From NCBI GenBank assembly GCA_045589955.1, contig JAZNQD010000063.1, positions 1 to 42,015 on the forward strand: DNA of 42,015 bases, written 5' to 3'. This document shows positions 6,107-15,552 of this stretch, piece after piece. The notes beneath the pieces are model-generated. The model was not told the origin of the DNA, did not search any database, and saw only the letters and a list, made by a program, of their open reading frames with translations. Every line of letters starts with the position of its first letter. Position 1 is the stretch's first letter. The translations under genes and the position numbers were made by a program. The DNA is from CAJGCS01 sp045589955 (lineage in GTDB: Bacteria > Bacillota_I > Bacilli_A > ML615J-28 > CAG-313).

Positions 6107-7933
6107 ATGAGTAAAATTCCTATTTATGTAGACGAACACCTTATATTATTAAGGAAATCACGTTCAGATAATCCGGACGAAACAGTAGAAGAAACACTAG
6201 AACGACACGAAAAACAATTGCAACAACTTGCCGAAAAACAATTAGGATACAAAATACCTGAAAATAACATTTATAGAGAAGTTATTTCAGGTGGAGAAAA
6301 TATAAAAGATAGACCTGAATTTTTAAAACTTTTGAAGCGATTAGAAATTGGAAATGTAATTAGTGTTTATGTTGTAGATCCTCAACGGTTAAGCCGGTCT
6401 GGTATGTATGGAGCAGGTGAAGTATTAGAGATATTTGATGTAACTGATACTAAAATTGCTACACTTCAAAAAACATACGATTTAAAAAATCCTATGGATA
6501 AGAAAATGCTTGAAATGATTATGATACAATCAGCCGAATATCTAGGTTATACAAAAGAAGTAATGACTAGAGGCAGGATTGCTTCTGTTATGGAAGGTAA
6601 ATATATAGGTTCTACTACTCCGTTCGGTTTTGATAAAGAAGCTATGAAAAAAGGTTTTAAATTAGTGCCTAATGAAGAAGCAGAAATAGTTAAATTAATA
6701 TTTGAATTATGTATAGAAGGTTTAGGAACTTCTAATATTGCAAATCACTTAAACAAAGAACATTATAAATCAAGAACAGGCTGTACCTGGACACCTCAAA
6801 TGGTACGGAATATATTAAACAATGAAACTTACTATGGAATATTAACCTATGGAAAAAGAAAAGAAGTTAAGAAGTATGTTAACGGAGAAATAAAAAAAGT
6901 CAGACCAAAAAATGATGATTATGTAGAAGCACAAGGTTTACACGAGCCAATTATAAGTAAAGAGCAATTTATATTAGCACATGAAATGTTAAAAAATAAT
7001 GCTACTGGAAATGCTGTTGATAAATCTAATATTCAAAATCCACTTGCAGGAATAGTATTTTGTAATGAATGTGGACACGCTATGATAAGAAGACCTTACA
7101 ACAAATCTTTTAAGAAATATGACAACAGAAAATATGAAATTGATAAACCAGCACTTCAAGAACTTCTAAGAACTCATAAAGAAAAATCAGGATTATCTTT
7201 AACACAAATAGCAAAAGAATTAGGTGTAACAAGAGATCAAGTTACAGCGTGGTTTAGTCCTAAACTAGAAAAAATGCATTTGTCTAAAGTGTTTTCTGAT
7301 AAATGGTTTGAACTTAAAAAATTAATAAATATAGAAACTAAGAAATTTGATAAATCTATAATGACTTATGAAAAGCCAAAAGTACAAAAAGATACTTTAA
7401 TTTGTTCCCTTTCACATTGTAAAACCGTATCAAGTGAATTAGATCTTGTGGAAGATAGGCTAATTAAGGCTCTAAATCAAAAATTAGCCGATTATATTTA
7501 CTATGTAGATAACTATGAGGTTTCAATAAAAAAAGAGCTTAAAAACAATTCTCGTGCGTTAGAACGTATAGAAAAAGAAATAGTTAAACTAAATAAACGA
7601 TTAAAGAATGCTAAAACTTTTTATGAGTTAGAAGATTACACTAGAGAAGAGTATTTAGAAACAAAAGAGGAAGTTACAAAAGCTCTTGAAAAACTTGAAG
7701 AGGAAAAATCTAAAATTCTTAAAAGTAAAGATGATGAAAAGTTAATTAGAATAAAAAAAGCAATCCCTGTATTAGCGGATTGTCTAAAGAAATACAACAC
7801 TTTAACTATACCAGAAAAAAATCAATTATTAAAAACAATTATTAACAAAGTAACTTACACTAAATTAGAAGGTGGAAGGTGGAATATTAAAGCAAGAGAT
7901 AAATTTAAGCTAGAAATTGATCCTAAAATATAA
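6107..7933 (+). CDS. int: Large serine recombinase (integrase) with inserted HTH domain
   Basis: A 608-residue large serine recombinase. The N-terminal resolvase domain has LRKSRSD with the likely nucleophile S18 and VVDPQRLSRSG near 89-99. A recombinase domain follows (GFKLVPNEEAEIVKLIFELC, MVRNILNNETYYG), then a zinc ribbon with CNEC at 319-322 and CSLSHC at 433-438, and a long coiled coil. Between the two Cys pairs lie about 95 extra residues containing a Cro-type HTH (LTQIAKELGVTRDQVTAWFS). ATG 6107 follows AGGTGG. CGG codons at residues 94, 97 and 234 all fit Arg in conserved motifs; a skip at the first gives an immediate TAA. It catalyses integration of the phage circle. Confidence 0.92.
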   Translation: MSKIPIYVDEHLILLRKSRSDNPDETVEETLERHEKQLQQLAEKQLGYKIPENNIYREVISGGENIKDRPEFLKLLKRLEIGNVISVYVVDPQRLSRSGMYGAGEVLEIFDVTDTKIATLQKTYDLKNPMDKKMLEMIMIQSAEYLGYTKEVMTRGRIASVMEGKYIGSTTPFGFDKEAMKKGFKLVPNEEAEIVKLIFELCIEGLGTSNIANHLNKEHYKSRTGCTWTPQMVRNILNNETYYGILTYGKRKEVKKYVNGEIKKVRPKNDDYVEAQGLHEPIISKEQFILAHEMLKNNATGNAVDKSNIQNPLAGIVFCNECGHAMIRRPYNKSFKKYDNRKYEIDKPALQELLRTHKEKSGLSLTQIAKELGVTRDQVTAWFSPKLEKMHLSKVFSDKWFELKKLINIETKKFDKSIMTYEKPKVQKDTLICSLSHCKTVSSELDLVEDRLIKALNQKLADYIYYVDNYEVSIKKELKNNSRALERIEKEIVKLNKRLKNAKTFYELEDYTREEYLETKEEVTKALEKLEEEKSKILKSKDDEKLIRIKKAIPVLADCLKKYNTLTIPEKNQLLKTIINKVTYTKLEGGRWNIKARDKFKLEIDPKI

Positions 7934-7943
7934 GAAATAAAAA

Positions 7944-7975
7944 AAAGGAAGCCTGTTAAATCAAGCTTCCTTTTG
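7944..7975. terminator. Bidirectional terminator between integrase and fibre gene
   Basis: AAAGGAAGC and GCTTCCTTT form a 9-bp stem with a T-run on the plus strand and a longer T-run on the minus strand. It ends the integrase transcript and the late tail-fibre transcript, which converge here. The stretch 7976-8094 holds no gene. It is A/T-rich and is a possible attP location, but no crossover core can be named. Confidence 0.8.
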
Positions 7976-8094
7976 TTGTGTTATTCAATTATATATACAA
8001 TGTACATATTCTTCTGCTCTCCAATTATGTAATTGATTAATGCTATGGTTTTAAGCCTTTTTATTTTTTAGTTAATATAGTTTGTTGGGTTGAT

Positions 8095-10740
8095 TTATAT
8101 AACTGCACCTGTTGTAAATGTTCCAGTTCCTGCATTTTCATAGAACTTATCATTAACTTCATCATACATACCAATTTTATTATCAGATAATCTTTTTGCT
8201 GGTATGAAACTTCTTGTTAATACACCTTTTTCCCAAATCTTAACATAAGATAAACCATATCCGTTAACTGTTTTTCCTTTATCGACACCATTTGCAGTAC
8301 CTCTAGCAAACGCATAAAGTGGTACTGTGTCTGGTAATGAAAACTCTGCATAAGGTATATCTCCACCTGTAACTGTAACCTTTTGACCATTAACATATAG
8401 AAGGTTAGGAGTATCTATATTATTACTATAAGTGTATGGTCTTGTTACTCCTGAAGGCATTGTAAATTTTGGATACATGTTATTATAAGTCCAATAATGG
8501 CCATTAATACCAAAAAGTTGTGTAACACCATTCCAAGCCTGTAAAATAGTAGGTGAATCGTGCCCAATCGTCACAGTATCATCTGCCTCTTTAACTTCAA
8601 ATGTCGTATCTTGATTTGCTATAACTTCAGTATTGATATAACTGTTACCATCTGTAATTAAAGCATCGTAAAACTCGTAAGTTTTAACTCCTACTGTTAC
8701 ATCAAATGTTGCTGTTTTGCTTTGATATGTAACTGTTATTGTTGATGTTCCCTCTGTTAATTCTCCACTTAATACATAATCTGCTACCACTTCTTCAGTA
8801 TCATCATTATAAAACGCTGTAACAACTAGATTTGATTTTAATTTATCTAAACTATCTGTTGTGTATACTTTTTGTGTGCCTTGTGTATAAACTGCTGTGA
8901 TATTTTCTATTTCACGAGGTGCTGTAACACTAACTGTAAACATTGTTGTTTTATCTTGGTATGAAACTGTTATTGTTGATGTTCCTGTTGTAAGTGTTCC
9001 ACTCAACTCATAATCAGTTATAGTTCTTCTTTCTCCATCACTATAAACTGCTGTAACAACTAAATTATCTTTTAAATTATCTAAGTTATCATTTGCATAT
9101 ATAATTGTTTCGCCTTGTGTATATACTGCTTCTATTGATGATAATACTACTGGAGCAGAAACATTAACTGTAAATGTTGTTGTTTTGCCTGAAGCAGTTA
9201 CAGTAATATTTGAACTACCCTCTTGTAATGTTCCGCTTAATGTATAATCAGTTATAGTTGTTGTACTTTCATCTGAGTAATGACCAGTTACAACTAAATC
9301 CTCTTTAAGTATATCTAAACTGTCATCTGGGTATATCTTTTTTGTACCTTGTGAGTATACCGCTGTTATAGATTGCAATGTTGGTGCAGGTATTACGTTA
9401 ACAGTGAACGTTGTTGTTTTACCTGAAGCAGTTACCGTTACTGTTGTTTCGCCCTCTTTTAATGTGCCAGAAAGAGTGTAACCAGAAGCTGGTATTGTAG
9501 TTGTAGAACCATCTGAATATACTCCAGTTACAACAAGATTAGTTTTAAGAGAGTTTAAGTCTGTATTTGGATATACTTTTTGACTACCTTGAGTATAAAC
9601 TGCTGTAATCGATGTTAATGATACACTTGAAGCTGTACTAACTCCTCTATCACTTAATATTTCCCATTCATTGTTTGCATTTTTATATTTTAATACAACT
9701 GGAGCTGGGTTTTCTAATTCTCCCAATTTGCTCTTTATTGCTTGTAATATACAATCGTGTATTCTTATATAGCCCAATCTGCTTGGGTGGCAACCATCAG
9801 GAGCATATAAATTTTTTAAAGTTTCACTATGTGCTATATCCATACCAGTGTTTGTCATAGTATCAATAAATGTAATAGAATATTTTGTACACATTTCTTT
9901 TATTGCATTTCTATAATCATATAATGTTTTACCGTTTGTTTTTATTGTGTCGGAATTATAACCTAGACTTATATGTATTGGAGAACAAAAGAATATTCTT
10001 CCATAGGGATATTTATTTATTAATCCTTTCATTAACACATTCAAAGCTCCATAAAAAGTATCTGTATTTGTACTAGAGCTATCACCGAAAGTTTCTTCTG
10101 CTGTTCCTTGTTCTGCTCTTTTTGCAAAATCGTTAGTTCCGCCCATTACTATAACAATATCTAAATCGTCTCTCATTTTTACATATCTTTCACACATAGC
10201 ATTAGAACCCCAACCAGTTCCTACTAATGTACCACTTACACCGTAATTAATAACTTCTCCAAAATCTTCTGCTAGTAGTTTAGGATAAGTTGTTCCATTA
10301 CCACCAACACCGTAAGTTATACTATCTCCTAAACAACCAACTTTTAATGTTTTCAAATAGGATGTATTGTTCCCTTTAGCTCTGCTTGTATCTATCCATA
10401 ATGTTTCATTACCAGTAGGTACTTCATCACCAATGCTAATAGATGAACCATCTGCTGTTATGGATATGTTTTCTTTCTCAAATAAATTTTGACCATTTAT
10501 TGTTGCAAATTTATCTTTATTAACCCCAAGTGGATTGTCTTGTGTACCTGCACCAGTTATAGTATCATCGTGTTCTATTGATGGTATACCGCCTCCACCA
10601 GCACCACTATTATCTTCTATTTCTTTTAATTTACTATCTATAATTTTCATATTAGCATTTAAAGAATTTTCTTCTGCTGTGATATTAAATTTATCTTCTT
10701 TATCATATAAAGTTAACCCATAATTATCTGTTTGTTTCAT
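8095..10740 (-). CDS. Tail fibre / receptor-binding protein with SGNH esterase and Ig-like repeats
   Basis: An 881-residue protein. The N-terminus (DNYGLTLYDKEDKF) is a tail-attachment module, followed by a Gly-rich hinge near 46-51. An SGNH/GDSL hydrolase follows: GDSITYG (S140), GGTNDF (N203) and DGCHPSRLGY (D315, H318), probably deacetylating a surface glycan. Four bacterial Ig-like repeats follow (about 374-685), each with ITAVYTQG and LSGTL-like motifs. The C-terminus is a lectin-like domain ending in SFIPAKRLSDNKIGMYD and FYENAGTGTFT, common in gut phage receptor binders. It is the last late gene before the convergent terminator. Confidence 0.88.
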   Translation of the reverse strand: MKQTDNYGLTLYDKEDKFNITAEENSLNANMKIIDSKLKEIEDNSGAGGGGIPSIEHDDTITGAGTQDNPLGVNKDKFATINGQNLFEKENISITADGSSISIGDEVPTGNETLWIDTSRAKGNNTSYLKTLKVGCLGDSITYGVGGNGTTYPKLLAEDFGEVINYGVSGTLVGTGWGSNAMCERYVKMRDDLDIVIVMGGTNDFAKRAEQGTAEETFGDSSSTNTDTFYGALNVLMKGLINKYPYGRIFFCSPIHISLGYNSDTIKTNGKTLYDYRNAIKEMCTKYSITFIDTMTNTGMDIAHSETLKNLYAPDGCHPSRLGYIRIHDCILQAIKSKLGELENPAPVVLKYKNANNEWEILSDRGVSTASSVSLTSITAVYTQGSQKVYPNTDLNSLKTNLVVTGVYSDGSTTTIPASGYTLSGTLKEGETTVTVTASGKTTTFTVNVIPAPTLQSITAVYSQGTKKIYPDDSLDILKEDLVVTGHYSDESTTTITDYTLSGTLQEGSSNITVTASGKTTTFTVNVSAPVVLSSIEAVYTQGETIIYANDNLDNLKDNLVVTAVYSDGERRTITDYELSGTLTTGTSTITVSYQDKTTMFTVSVTAPREIENITAVYTQGTQKVYTTDSLDKLKSNLVVTAFYNDDTEEVVADYVLSGELTEGTSTITVTYQSKTATFDVTVGVKTYEFYDALITDGNSYINTEVIANQDTTFEVKEADDTVTIGHDSPTILQAWNGVTQLFGINGHYWTYNNMYPKFTMPSGVTRPYTYSNNIDTPNLLYVNGQKVTVTGGDIPYAEFSLPDTVPLYAFARGTANGVDKGKTVNGYGLSYVKIWEKGVLTRSFIPAKRLSDNKIGMYDEVNDKFYENAGTGTFTTGAVI
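8690..9621 (-). repeat. Four tandem Ig-like repeat units in the fibre gene
   Basis: Four units of about 230 bp encode about 77-residue Ig-like domains. Each begins with a variant of SITAVYTQG and ends with TVTASGKTTTFTVNV or similar. Nucleotide similarity between units is high enough for recombination to change the copy number. Such arrays lengthen fibres or bind carbohydrate. Confidence 0.85.
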
Positions 10741-11366
10741 TATGTTTCTACCTCCTCAACTGTTTTATTTTCAAAATAAGAAACTATTAATTGTTCTATG
10801 TCTGCTACTTGATTTTTGTCTAGTTCTCCACCTTGAATAATTGTTAAAATATCTCTTAATGTTTTTTCTAAACTATATAAACTAATATTAGCAATCTTAT
10901 CTTTTACAACTGAAACACCGTCTACTAGTACATCATCAACTTTTCCGCCTGTTCCACCACCGCTAAAGTTCTCCATCATTTCTTCTATTTGTGCTATGTA
11001 TATTTCCCATTCAGTAGGAGTTGGTAAAGCTTCATTTTCTGTTACAATTTCCCCTGCACCTTTATTTACATCTATTACTATTAAGTTGGTAGATATTTGA
11101 TATGTTTTTACTTCTCCCCCTATCTTGTAACCTACAAATCCTATTGAGTAAGCTCCCTCTAGCGTTTGATCTACAAATATTTTATTGTTAATAACCGCAA
11201 ATGATTTACCAGTATCTTCACCTACTTTAGTCATTATTGCTGCTATCGTTAAGTCTTTCCAACTGTCGTCATATTCTACATCTGCTTCATAATAGGAGAT
11301 AGAGCCAGAATTAATAGCTCGTGTTTCTTCTATAGTTAAAACATCTTTGTTTAATATAAATTTCAT
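10740..11366 (-). CDS. Baseplate/tail-tip structural protein
   Basis: A 208-residue protein. The beta-rich N-terminal half (IEETRAINSGSISYYEADVE, then DDSWKDLTIAAIMTK and IFVDQTLEGAYSIGFVGYKI) is the module found upstream of fibre genes in many Clostridia phages. A short coiled coil (EWEIYIAQIEEMMENF) and a Gly-rich hinge (GGGTGGKVDD) follow. It is probably an adaptor that joins the fibre to the baseplate. Its stop overlaps the fibre start by one base (TAATG), so the two are coupled. Confidence 0.65.
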   Translation of the reverse strand: MKFILNKDVLTIEETRAINSGSISYYEADVEYDDSWKDLTIAAIMTKVGEDTGKSFAVINNKIFVDQTLEGAYSIGFVGYKIGGEVKTYQISTNLIVIDVNKGAGEIVTENEALPTPTEWEIYIAQIEEMMENFSGGGTGGKVDDVLVDGVSVVKDKIANISLYSLEKTLRDILTIIQGGELDKNQVADIEQLIVSYFENKTVEEVET

Positions 11367-11380
11367 TTTCTCCTCCTCAT

Positions 11381-11408
11381 AAAAACAAGAGCAGTATTTC
11401 TACTGCTC
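11381..11408 (-). terminator. Intrinsic terminator after the endolysin
   Basis: GAGCAGTA, a GAAA tetraloop (minus strand), and TACTGCTC form an 8-bp stem followed by a T-rich tract on the minus strand. It separates lysis genes from the last two tail genes. Confidence 0.75.
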
Positions 11409-11415
11409 CCTTTAG

Positions 11416-12450
11416 TTATTCAATGTCATTTTTATTTATCCAGCCTGTAACCTGTGAAGCGTTACCTACATTACCTTTAGAGTTTGTAATTCTAATTCTT
11501 CCGTTTATTACTTTGTTGTCCCAAAAATAATATGTACCTGTTTTTCTTGCTACTACTTTTGATGATGTTGAACTAGTATATAAAGCAACATTATTTAACT
11601 TTACTTCTTTCCCTGCTGCTAATACATCATTGTTTTCAACTGGCACTGCTTTGCCTGTATTTGTTGTAATAAATGCGTCAATACCTTTTCCTTTTAATTC
11701 ATTTACTAATTTATTTGCGTTTTCTTCTTTTGAGAATGCCCCTAGCTGTACTTTATATAAGTTATCAATATAAACAATATATGTATCATAACCTTTTGCT
11801 TTTAATTCGTTTGCATAGTTGTTAGCATTTTCTTTTTTGGCAAATGCTCCAACTTGCACTTTATACAGTACATCTGGATTTTCTTTTTGTTCCACGTTTA
11901 ACAATGCCTTTACATCTGCCCTAAAAGTATTCATTGACTTACCATGTTTAGGAAACCAATGCATTACGTCTGCATGATTAGAAGCAATACCTTTTTTATA
12001 TCCTTCACAATGACATAAAACTGTATTTTCATTTATATCCCAATTGTATTGTTTAGCTAACATTGCAACTAATTCTACCGCTTCTTTATATACCTTGTTG
12101 AAGTAATTAACATCACTTAATCCGTCTTCGCAAATTTCTACACCAATATGTGTATTGTTAGCGTCATCTCCTGCATGCCAACCTCTCATATCCCACGGTA
12201 ATGTTTGTACTGTTATAATATTTTTATTTTTATCGTATCCAATAAAGCCATGCACACAAACTTTTAAGCCTGATCTATTCCAATCATTATTATTTTGATT
12301 TACTCCTAATACTTCGCCATTATCTGAAACGTAACGTCTAACATTTGGATTGTTTGCACCTGTTGAATGAAGCATAAAACCCTTTGGTTTAATAGTTAGT
12401 CCCTTTTTGTAGCACTCATTGTTTGTTAAAAATTTTTGTACTAAATTCAT
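11416..12450 (-). CDS. Endolysin: N-acetylmuramoyl-L-alanine amidase with two SPOR repeats
   Basis: A 344-residue protein. The Amidase_2/PGRP domain has zinc-ligand candidates in FMLHSTG (H28), in GWHAGDDANNTHIGVEICEDG, and in ASNHADVMHWF. Two SPOR-type peptidoglycan-binding repeats follow (LYKVQVGAFAKKENANNYAN and LYKVQLGAFSKEENANKLVN), then an SH3-like C-terminal domain. It cleaves the bond between the sugar and the peptide stem at the end of infection. ATG 12450 is chosen because AAAGGAGAA precedes it; a longer frame starting at 12489 would run back through the preceding terminator. It lies directly downstream of the holin. Confidence 0.92.
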   Translation of the reverse strand: MNLVQKFLTNNECYKKGLTIKPKGFMLHSTGANNPNVRRYVSDNGEVLGVNQNNNDWNRSGLKVCVHGFIGYDKNKNIITVQTLPWDMRGWHAGDDANNTHIGVEICEDGLSDVNYFNKVYKEAVELVAMLAKQYNWDINENTVLCHCEGYKKGIASNHADVMHWFPKHGKSMNTFRADVKALLNVEQKENPDVLYKVQVGAFAKKENANNYANELKAKGYDTYIVYIDNLYKVQLGAFSKEENANKLVNELKGKGIDAFITTNTGKAVPVENNDVLAAGKEVKLNNVALYTSSTSSKVVARKTGTYYFWDNKVINGRIRITNSKGNVGNASQVTGWINKNDIE

Positions 12451-12480
12451 AATAAATTTTCTCCTTTCAAAATGTTTCAC

Positions 12481-12514
12481 GCAAAACAAAAGAGCTATGC
12501 TTTTGCATAACTCT
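12481..12514 (-). terminator. Intrinsic terminator after the holin
   Basis: AGAGCTATGC and GCATAACTCT form a 10-bp stem (one G-T pair) with a four-base loop, followed by a T-rich stretch on the minus strand. It overlaps the holin stop codon and precedes the endolysin ribosome site. Confidence 0.7.
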
Positions 12515-12714
12515 TATTCCTTGTTATTAATTTCTGGAAGCCCTGCCACACTTGTTAATAAGCTTAATATTCCTGCTAGCAATGAAGCACTGCCTACCAT
12601 TACCCAATCAATATCACTCATTACTGTACCTACTCCTATAAGTGATACTGTTGTCTGTGCCACTGTTTTTATTGCCCTTACTCCTGCTGCTTTTAACCAC
12701 TCTTTGTTGAACAT
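12514..12714 (-). CDS. Phage holin, r1t-like
   Basis: A 66-residue protein. It begins with FNKEWLKAAGVRAIKTVAQT, then has two hydrophobic helices (VSLIGVGTVMSDI and VMVGSASLLAGILSLLTSVAGLP). This is the pattern of the r1t-type holin family, small membrane proteins that open the membrane so that the amidase reaches the wall. It is next to the endolysin gene, which confirms the lysis cassette. Confidence 0.88.
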   Translation of the reverse strand: MFNKEWLKAAGVRAIKTVAQTTVSLIGVGTVMSDIDWVMVGSASLLAGILSLLTSVAGLPEINNKE

Positions 12715-12728
12715 AATATCACCTCCCT

Positions 12729-13013
12729 TTAATCTATTAATTCGAACTCTCTAATGCGTTCCATTATTTCATCTATAAAACTGTTTCCTCTAAGCTTTTT
12801 ATATAACTCATAGCTATATTGAATACTTTGTAACTGGTAACGTGTTATTTTTCTTTCCTCTTTGCAACGATCATAAATTGCTAGAATGTCGTTCCTTAAC
12901 GAACACTTTGTACCTTTAAGAATAGACTTTGCAAAAACAACTAATACCCCAATTTCTCCTACAAAGAATGTTATAAGCACCCAAAATTCTTTTAGAAAAT
13001 TAAGTATTTCCAC
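12729..13013 (-). CDS. Small membrane-anchored protein of the lysis cassette
   Basis: A 94-residue protein with one N-terminal hydrophobic helix (FWVLITFFVGEIGVLVVFA) and a charged cytoplasmic helix region (CKEERKITRYQLQSIQYSYEL). Proteins of this shape precede holins in Clostridia phages and may act as a second holin, an antiholin or a holin partner. The family is not certain. Confidence 0.6.
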   Translation of the reverse strand: MEILNFLKEFWVLITFFVGEIGVLVVFAKSILKGTKCSLRNDILAIYDRCKEERKITRYQLQSIQYSYELYKKLRGNSFIDEIMERIREFELID

Positions 13014-13030
13014 CGCTTTTCTCCTTTCTA

Positions 13031-15056
13031 TTAATTCGTTGATATTCGTGTGTGATATCTTATACCATATTTAACTGGATTAGCGTGGTATATTATATTT
13101 AATGTATTAGTCGTTGAAGTGCTTTCAACCCTCATAGTTGCTGTTCCATAATTAATACCTTCCGCTGTGCCAATTGGTATCACCGTCAATGTTTTAGGTA
13201 AATTTATAGGCACTCCATTTGGCGCAACACGATATGGTGTATTTGCAACTATATTTGTAATCTCTGTTGGTGTCGCTTCAAGTCTTAATTCAGCATAATC
13301 ATCATATACTTTTATACGATTAACAGACACGTTAAAAATAGGGTCTATATTTGAAAATTCAGTCGTATAATAATCCACTAAACCAAAAGGATTTCTATTT
13401 GCACTAATTCTTTTAAATGGTAAATACCTCATAATTTCATTAAGTTCACAATTTGAAAAAATAGGTTCAAAATTGCTTTCCATAATTAAGTTAAAGCTAT
13501 ACAAATATGTAGCAGAAGCTCCATTTGGAAAATTATATTTTTCGTTTACACTCTGAATAAACTTTATAAAGGTAGGGGAACTTTTGGCTTTTTCATTGTA
13601 AATGGTAGGATTTATATATACTTTCAATCCTTCTATTAACAATAATTGGTTGTTATCATTAATAATTGACGTGTGATATGTATCTATATAACAGTTAGTC
13701 AAAGACGCTTGAGCTTTAATATTAAAACCTATACTCTCGTCTATCTCGAATTGTGATGATAACCAACAATGTACCCCAGTAAAGTAGTTTATTCCATTTC
13801 TATTATCTACTCCTATTCGACAATCACGTATTAATACATCATAAAATTTACTATCAGTTCCATTAATATAAATCCCTGTACTATCATTATTAGACGTGTT
13901 ATTTATACGTATATTTTTACCTATGATATTACCTTGATTGATATAAATACCATATGTTTTCACGTTTTCGATAGAAACGTGTTCAATAGTATAAGTAGTA
14001 GCATATTCAACATAAATTCCACCACATAAATTATTACAATCAATAACTATATTATGTAGAATTTTACCACCGTTATTTGATGTGTTTATTCTAAAAATAT
14101 AATCTAAATTCTCATTAGTTGTAGTGACAATAGCGTTCCCAAAATCTAATTCTTGATGTGGATATATTGTCAATTTTTCATTCACAATATATGTTTTCGA
14201 AGGATTAGATTTAATTAATATTTTGTTAGACAACGCCAACATAGTTTTAAAAGCATTGGTATCATCATTAATACCATCACCGTAAGCGCCAAACTGCAAC
14301 GGATTTACTTCGTTTTCAATAATCAATTCAGCAACAAAACCATTATTTAATATATGAACGCTTCCACCATCATCAACATCATTTTCAGTAGCTTCTCTTA
14401 TTAAATAATCAGCTCCACCACCATCATTAGCTTCATAATAACCAAGTGTTTTAACGTAGTAGGTATTTAATAAAGTAGTATCTGCTTTCATATCAGCAAC
14501 ACTATTAAAATGTTTTATTTTCTTCAAACTTTCATTTGCATTTTCAAATAAATCGTTTATTTGTTGCTCGTATTCATTTATTTTATTAAAATAAATTTCA
14601 AATACATTTGCTTCTGGGACTTCACTTTCAATAGCGTCTTCTTCATAAGAACCCTTTATTACAGTACATTCAATTGGGTGTAATGATAATCTCTTTTTCA
14701 AGCTTTCATCTTCATTTAAAATGTAACCATAAATTCCAATTGTAAATTTACTTTCTTTTTCTAAAACTTCATAAGGTAAATAACAAGAGTTAAAATAATT
14801 TTCTCCTTCTGCTACGAAATTAGTTATTTCAACTTCAATTGGATTTTCTAAATGTTTACTGTTAAACACTGCAAATAAACGTAAACCGTCTTGATCTGCT
14901 TTCGGACTAATAAAATTAAAATCTAAAATGATATTGTTACAGTTACCGATAAGGTATTTTTAAACCGTTATTTACGCTTTGTGTTGTTTTGTTGTCACTA
15001 TCATAAATACTGTTAACTTTTATTTGTCCGTCAACATTTATTTTAATTATTTTCAT
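13031..15056 (-). CDS. Baseplate/tailspike protein, right-handed beta-helix, needing a +1 shift at CGG
   Basis: The gene starts at ATG 15056 (MKIIKINVDGQIKVNS) behind AAAGGAGATAAATA. After 36 codons it meets CGG at 14948-14946 and then an immediate TAA. Skipping C14948 gives GNCNNIILDFNFI and opens a continuous frame to 13031, 674 residues in total. The N-terminal about 140 residues look like a BppU-type baseplate domain, then a coiled coil (IYFNKINEYEQQINDLFEN), then a pectate-lyase-like entry motif (VNPLQFGAYGDGINDDTNAF) and a beta-helix rich in Asn turns. Without the shift the spike would start at an internal Met (14869) with no ribosome site and would lose its attachment domain. Confidence 0.88.
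14946..14948 (-). other. CGG +1 recoding site 2 (TAT CGG T)
   Basis: In-frame CGG in the tailspike gene, followed at once by TAA in the original frame. Skipping the C gives Tyr-Gly (TAT GGT) and fuses the 36-residue N-terminus to 638 more residues. Confidence 0.88.
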
Positions 15057-15108
15057 TTATTTATCTCCTTTCTTTTCATAATAAAAAGAACAACTTACTT
15101 AAATTATT

Positions 15109-15552
15109 CTAATTTAAATGTTTATAACCTATAATATATTCTGGAATAGCAACAAGACTGTTGGGGGTTGTTTCTACGTGTTCAGCCCCGTATTGTCGAT
15201 ATTCGCAGCCATTTCCAAATGTTGCAGTATTCCCAGATATATCAGTTAATATTCTCCTAGAATTCATGTGTCTTGATGTATCCAATAAACATGCACCAAT
15301 CGGAAGCAAACCTGTTGACATATGATAACTACTTTCATAATAATCTCTAAATATAACTACCATCATATCATAATTATCTATACTATCATTTAATGTTACT
15401 GTTTGTGCTTCAAATCCGAGTTCGTCGGACGGAAATCGATTAGTCCATAGTATTTTCCCTTTTATTGCATTTTCTATATTATCTTGCATTTTATTTAAGT
15501 TAGTTGCATTTAATGCAGGCTCTTGACCATTTACAAAATTAATCTTATCCAT
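15109..15552 (-). CDS. Small tail/baseplate protein
   Basis: A 147-residue protein. KINFVNGQEPALNATNLNKM followed by QDNIENAIKG is the conserved N-terminal attachment motif of short tail-appendage proteins in Firmicutes phages. The rest is beta-rich. The start overlaps the stop of Tal by one base (TAATG). It is probably a baseplate appendage or a fibre base. Confidence 0.65.
   Translation of the reverse strand: MDKINFVNGQEPALNATNLNKMQDNIENAIKGKILWTNRFPSDELGFEAQTVTLNDSIDNYDMMVVIFRDYYESSYHMSTGLLPIGACLLDTSRHMNSRRILTDISGNTATFGNGCEYRQYGAEHVETTPNSLVAIPEYIIGYKHLN

Noticed and set aside
13031..14869. Tailspike starting at the internal Met at 14869
   Set aside because: There is no ribosome site there, and coding similarity continues upstream to the CGG and then into the well-initiated 36-codon frame.
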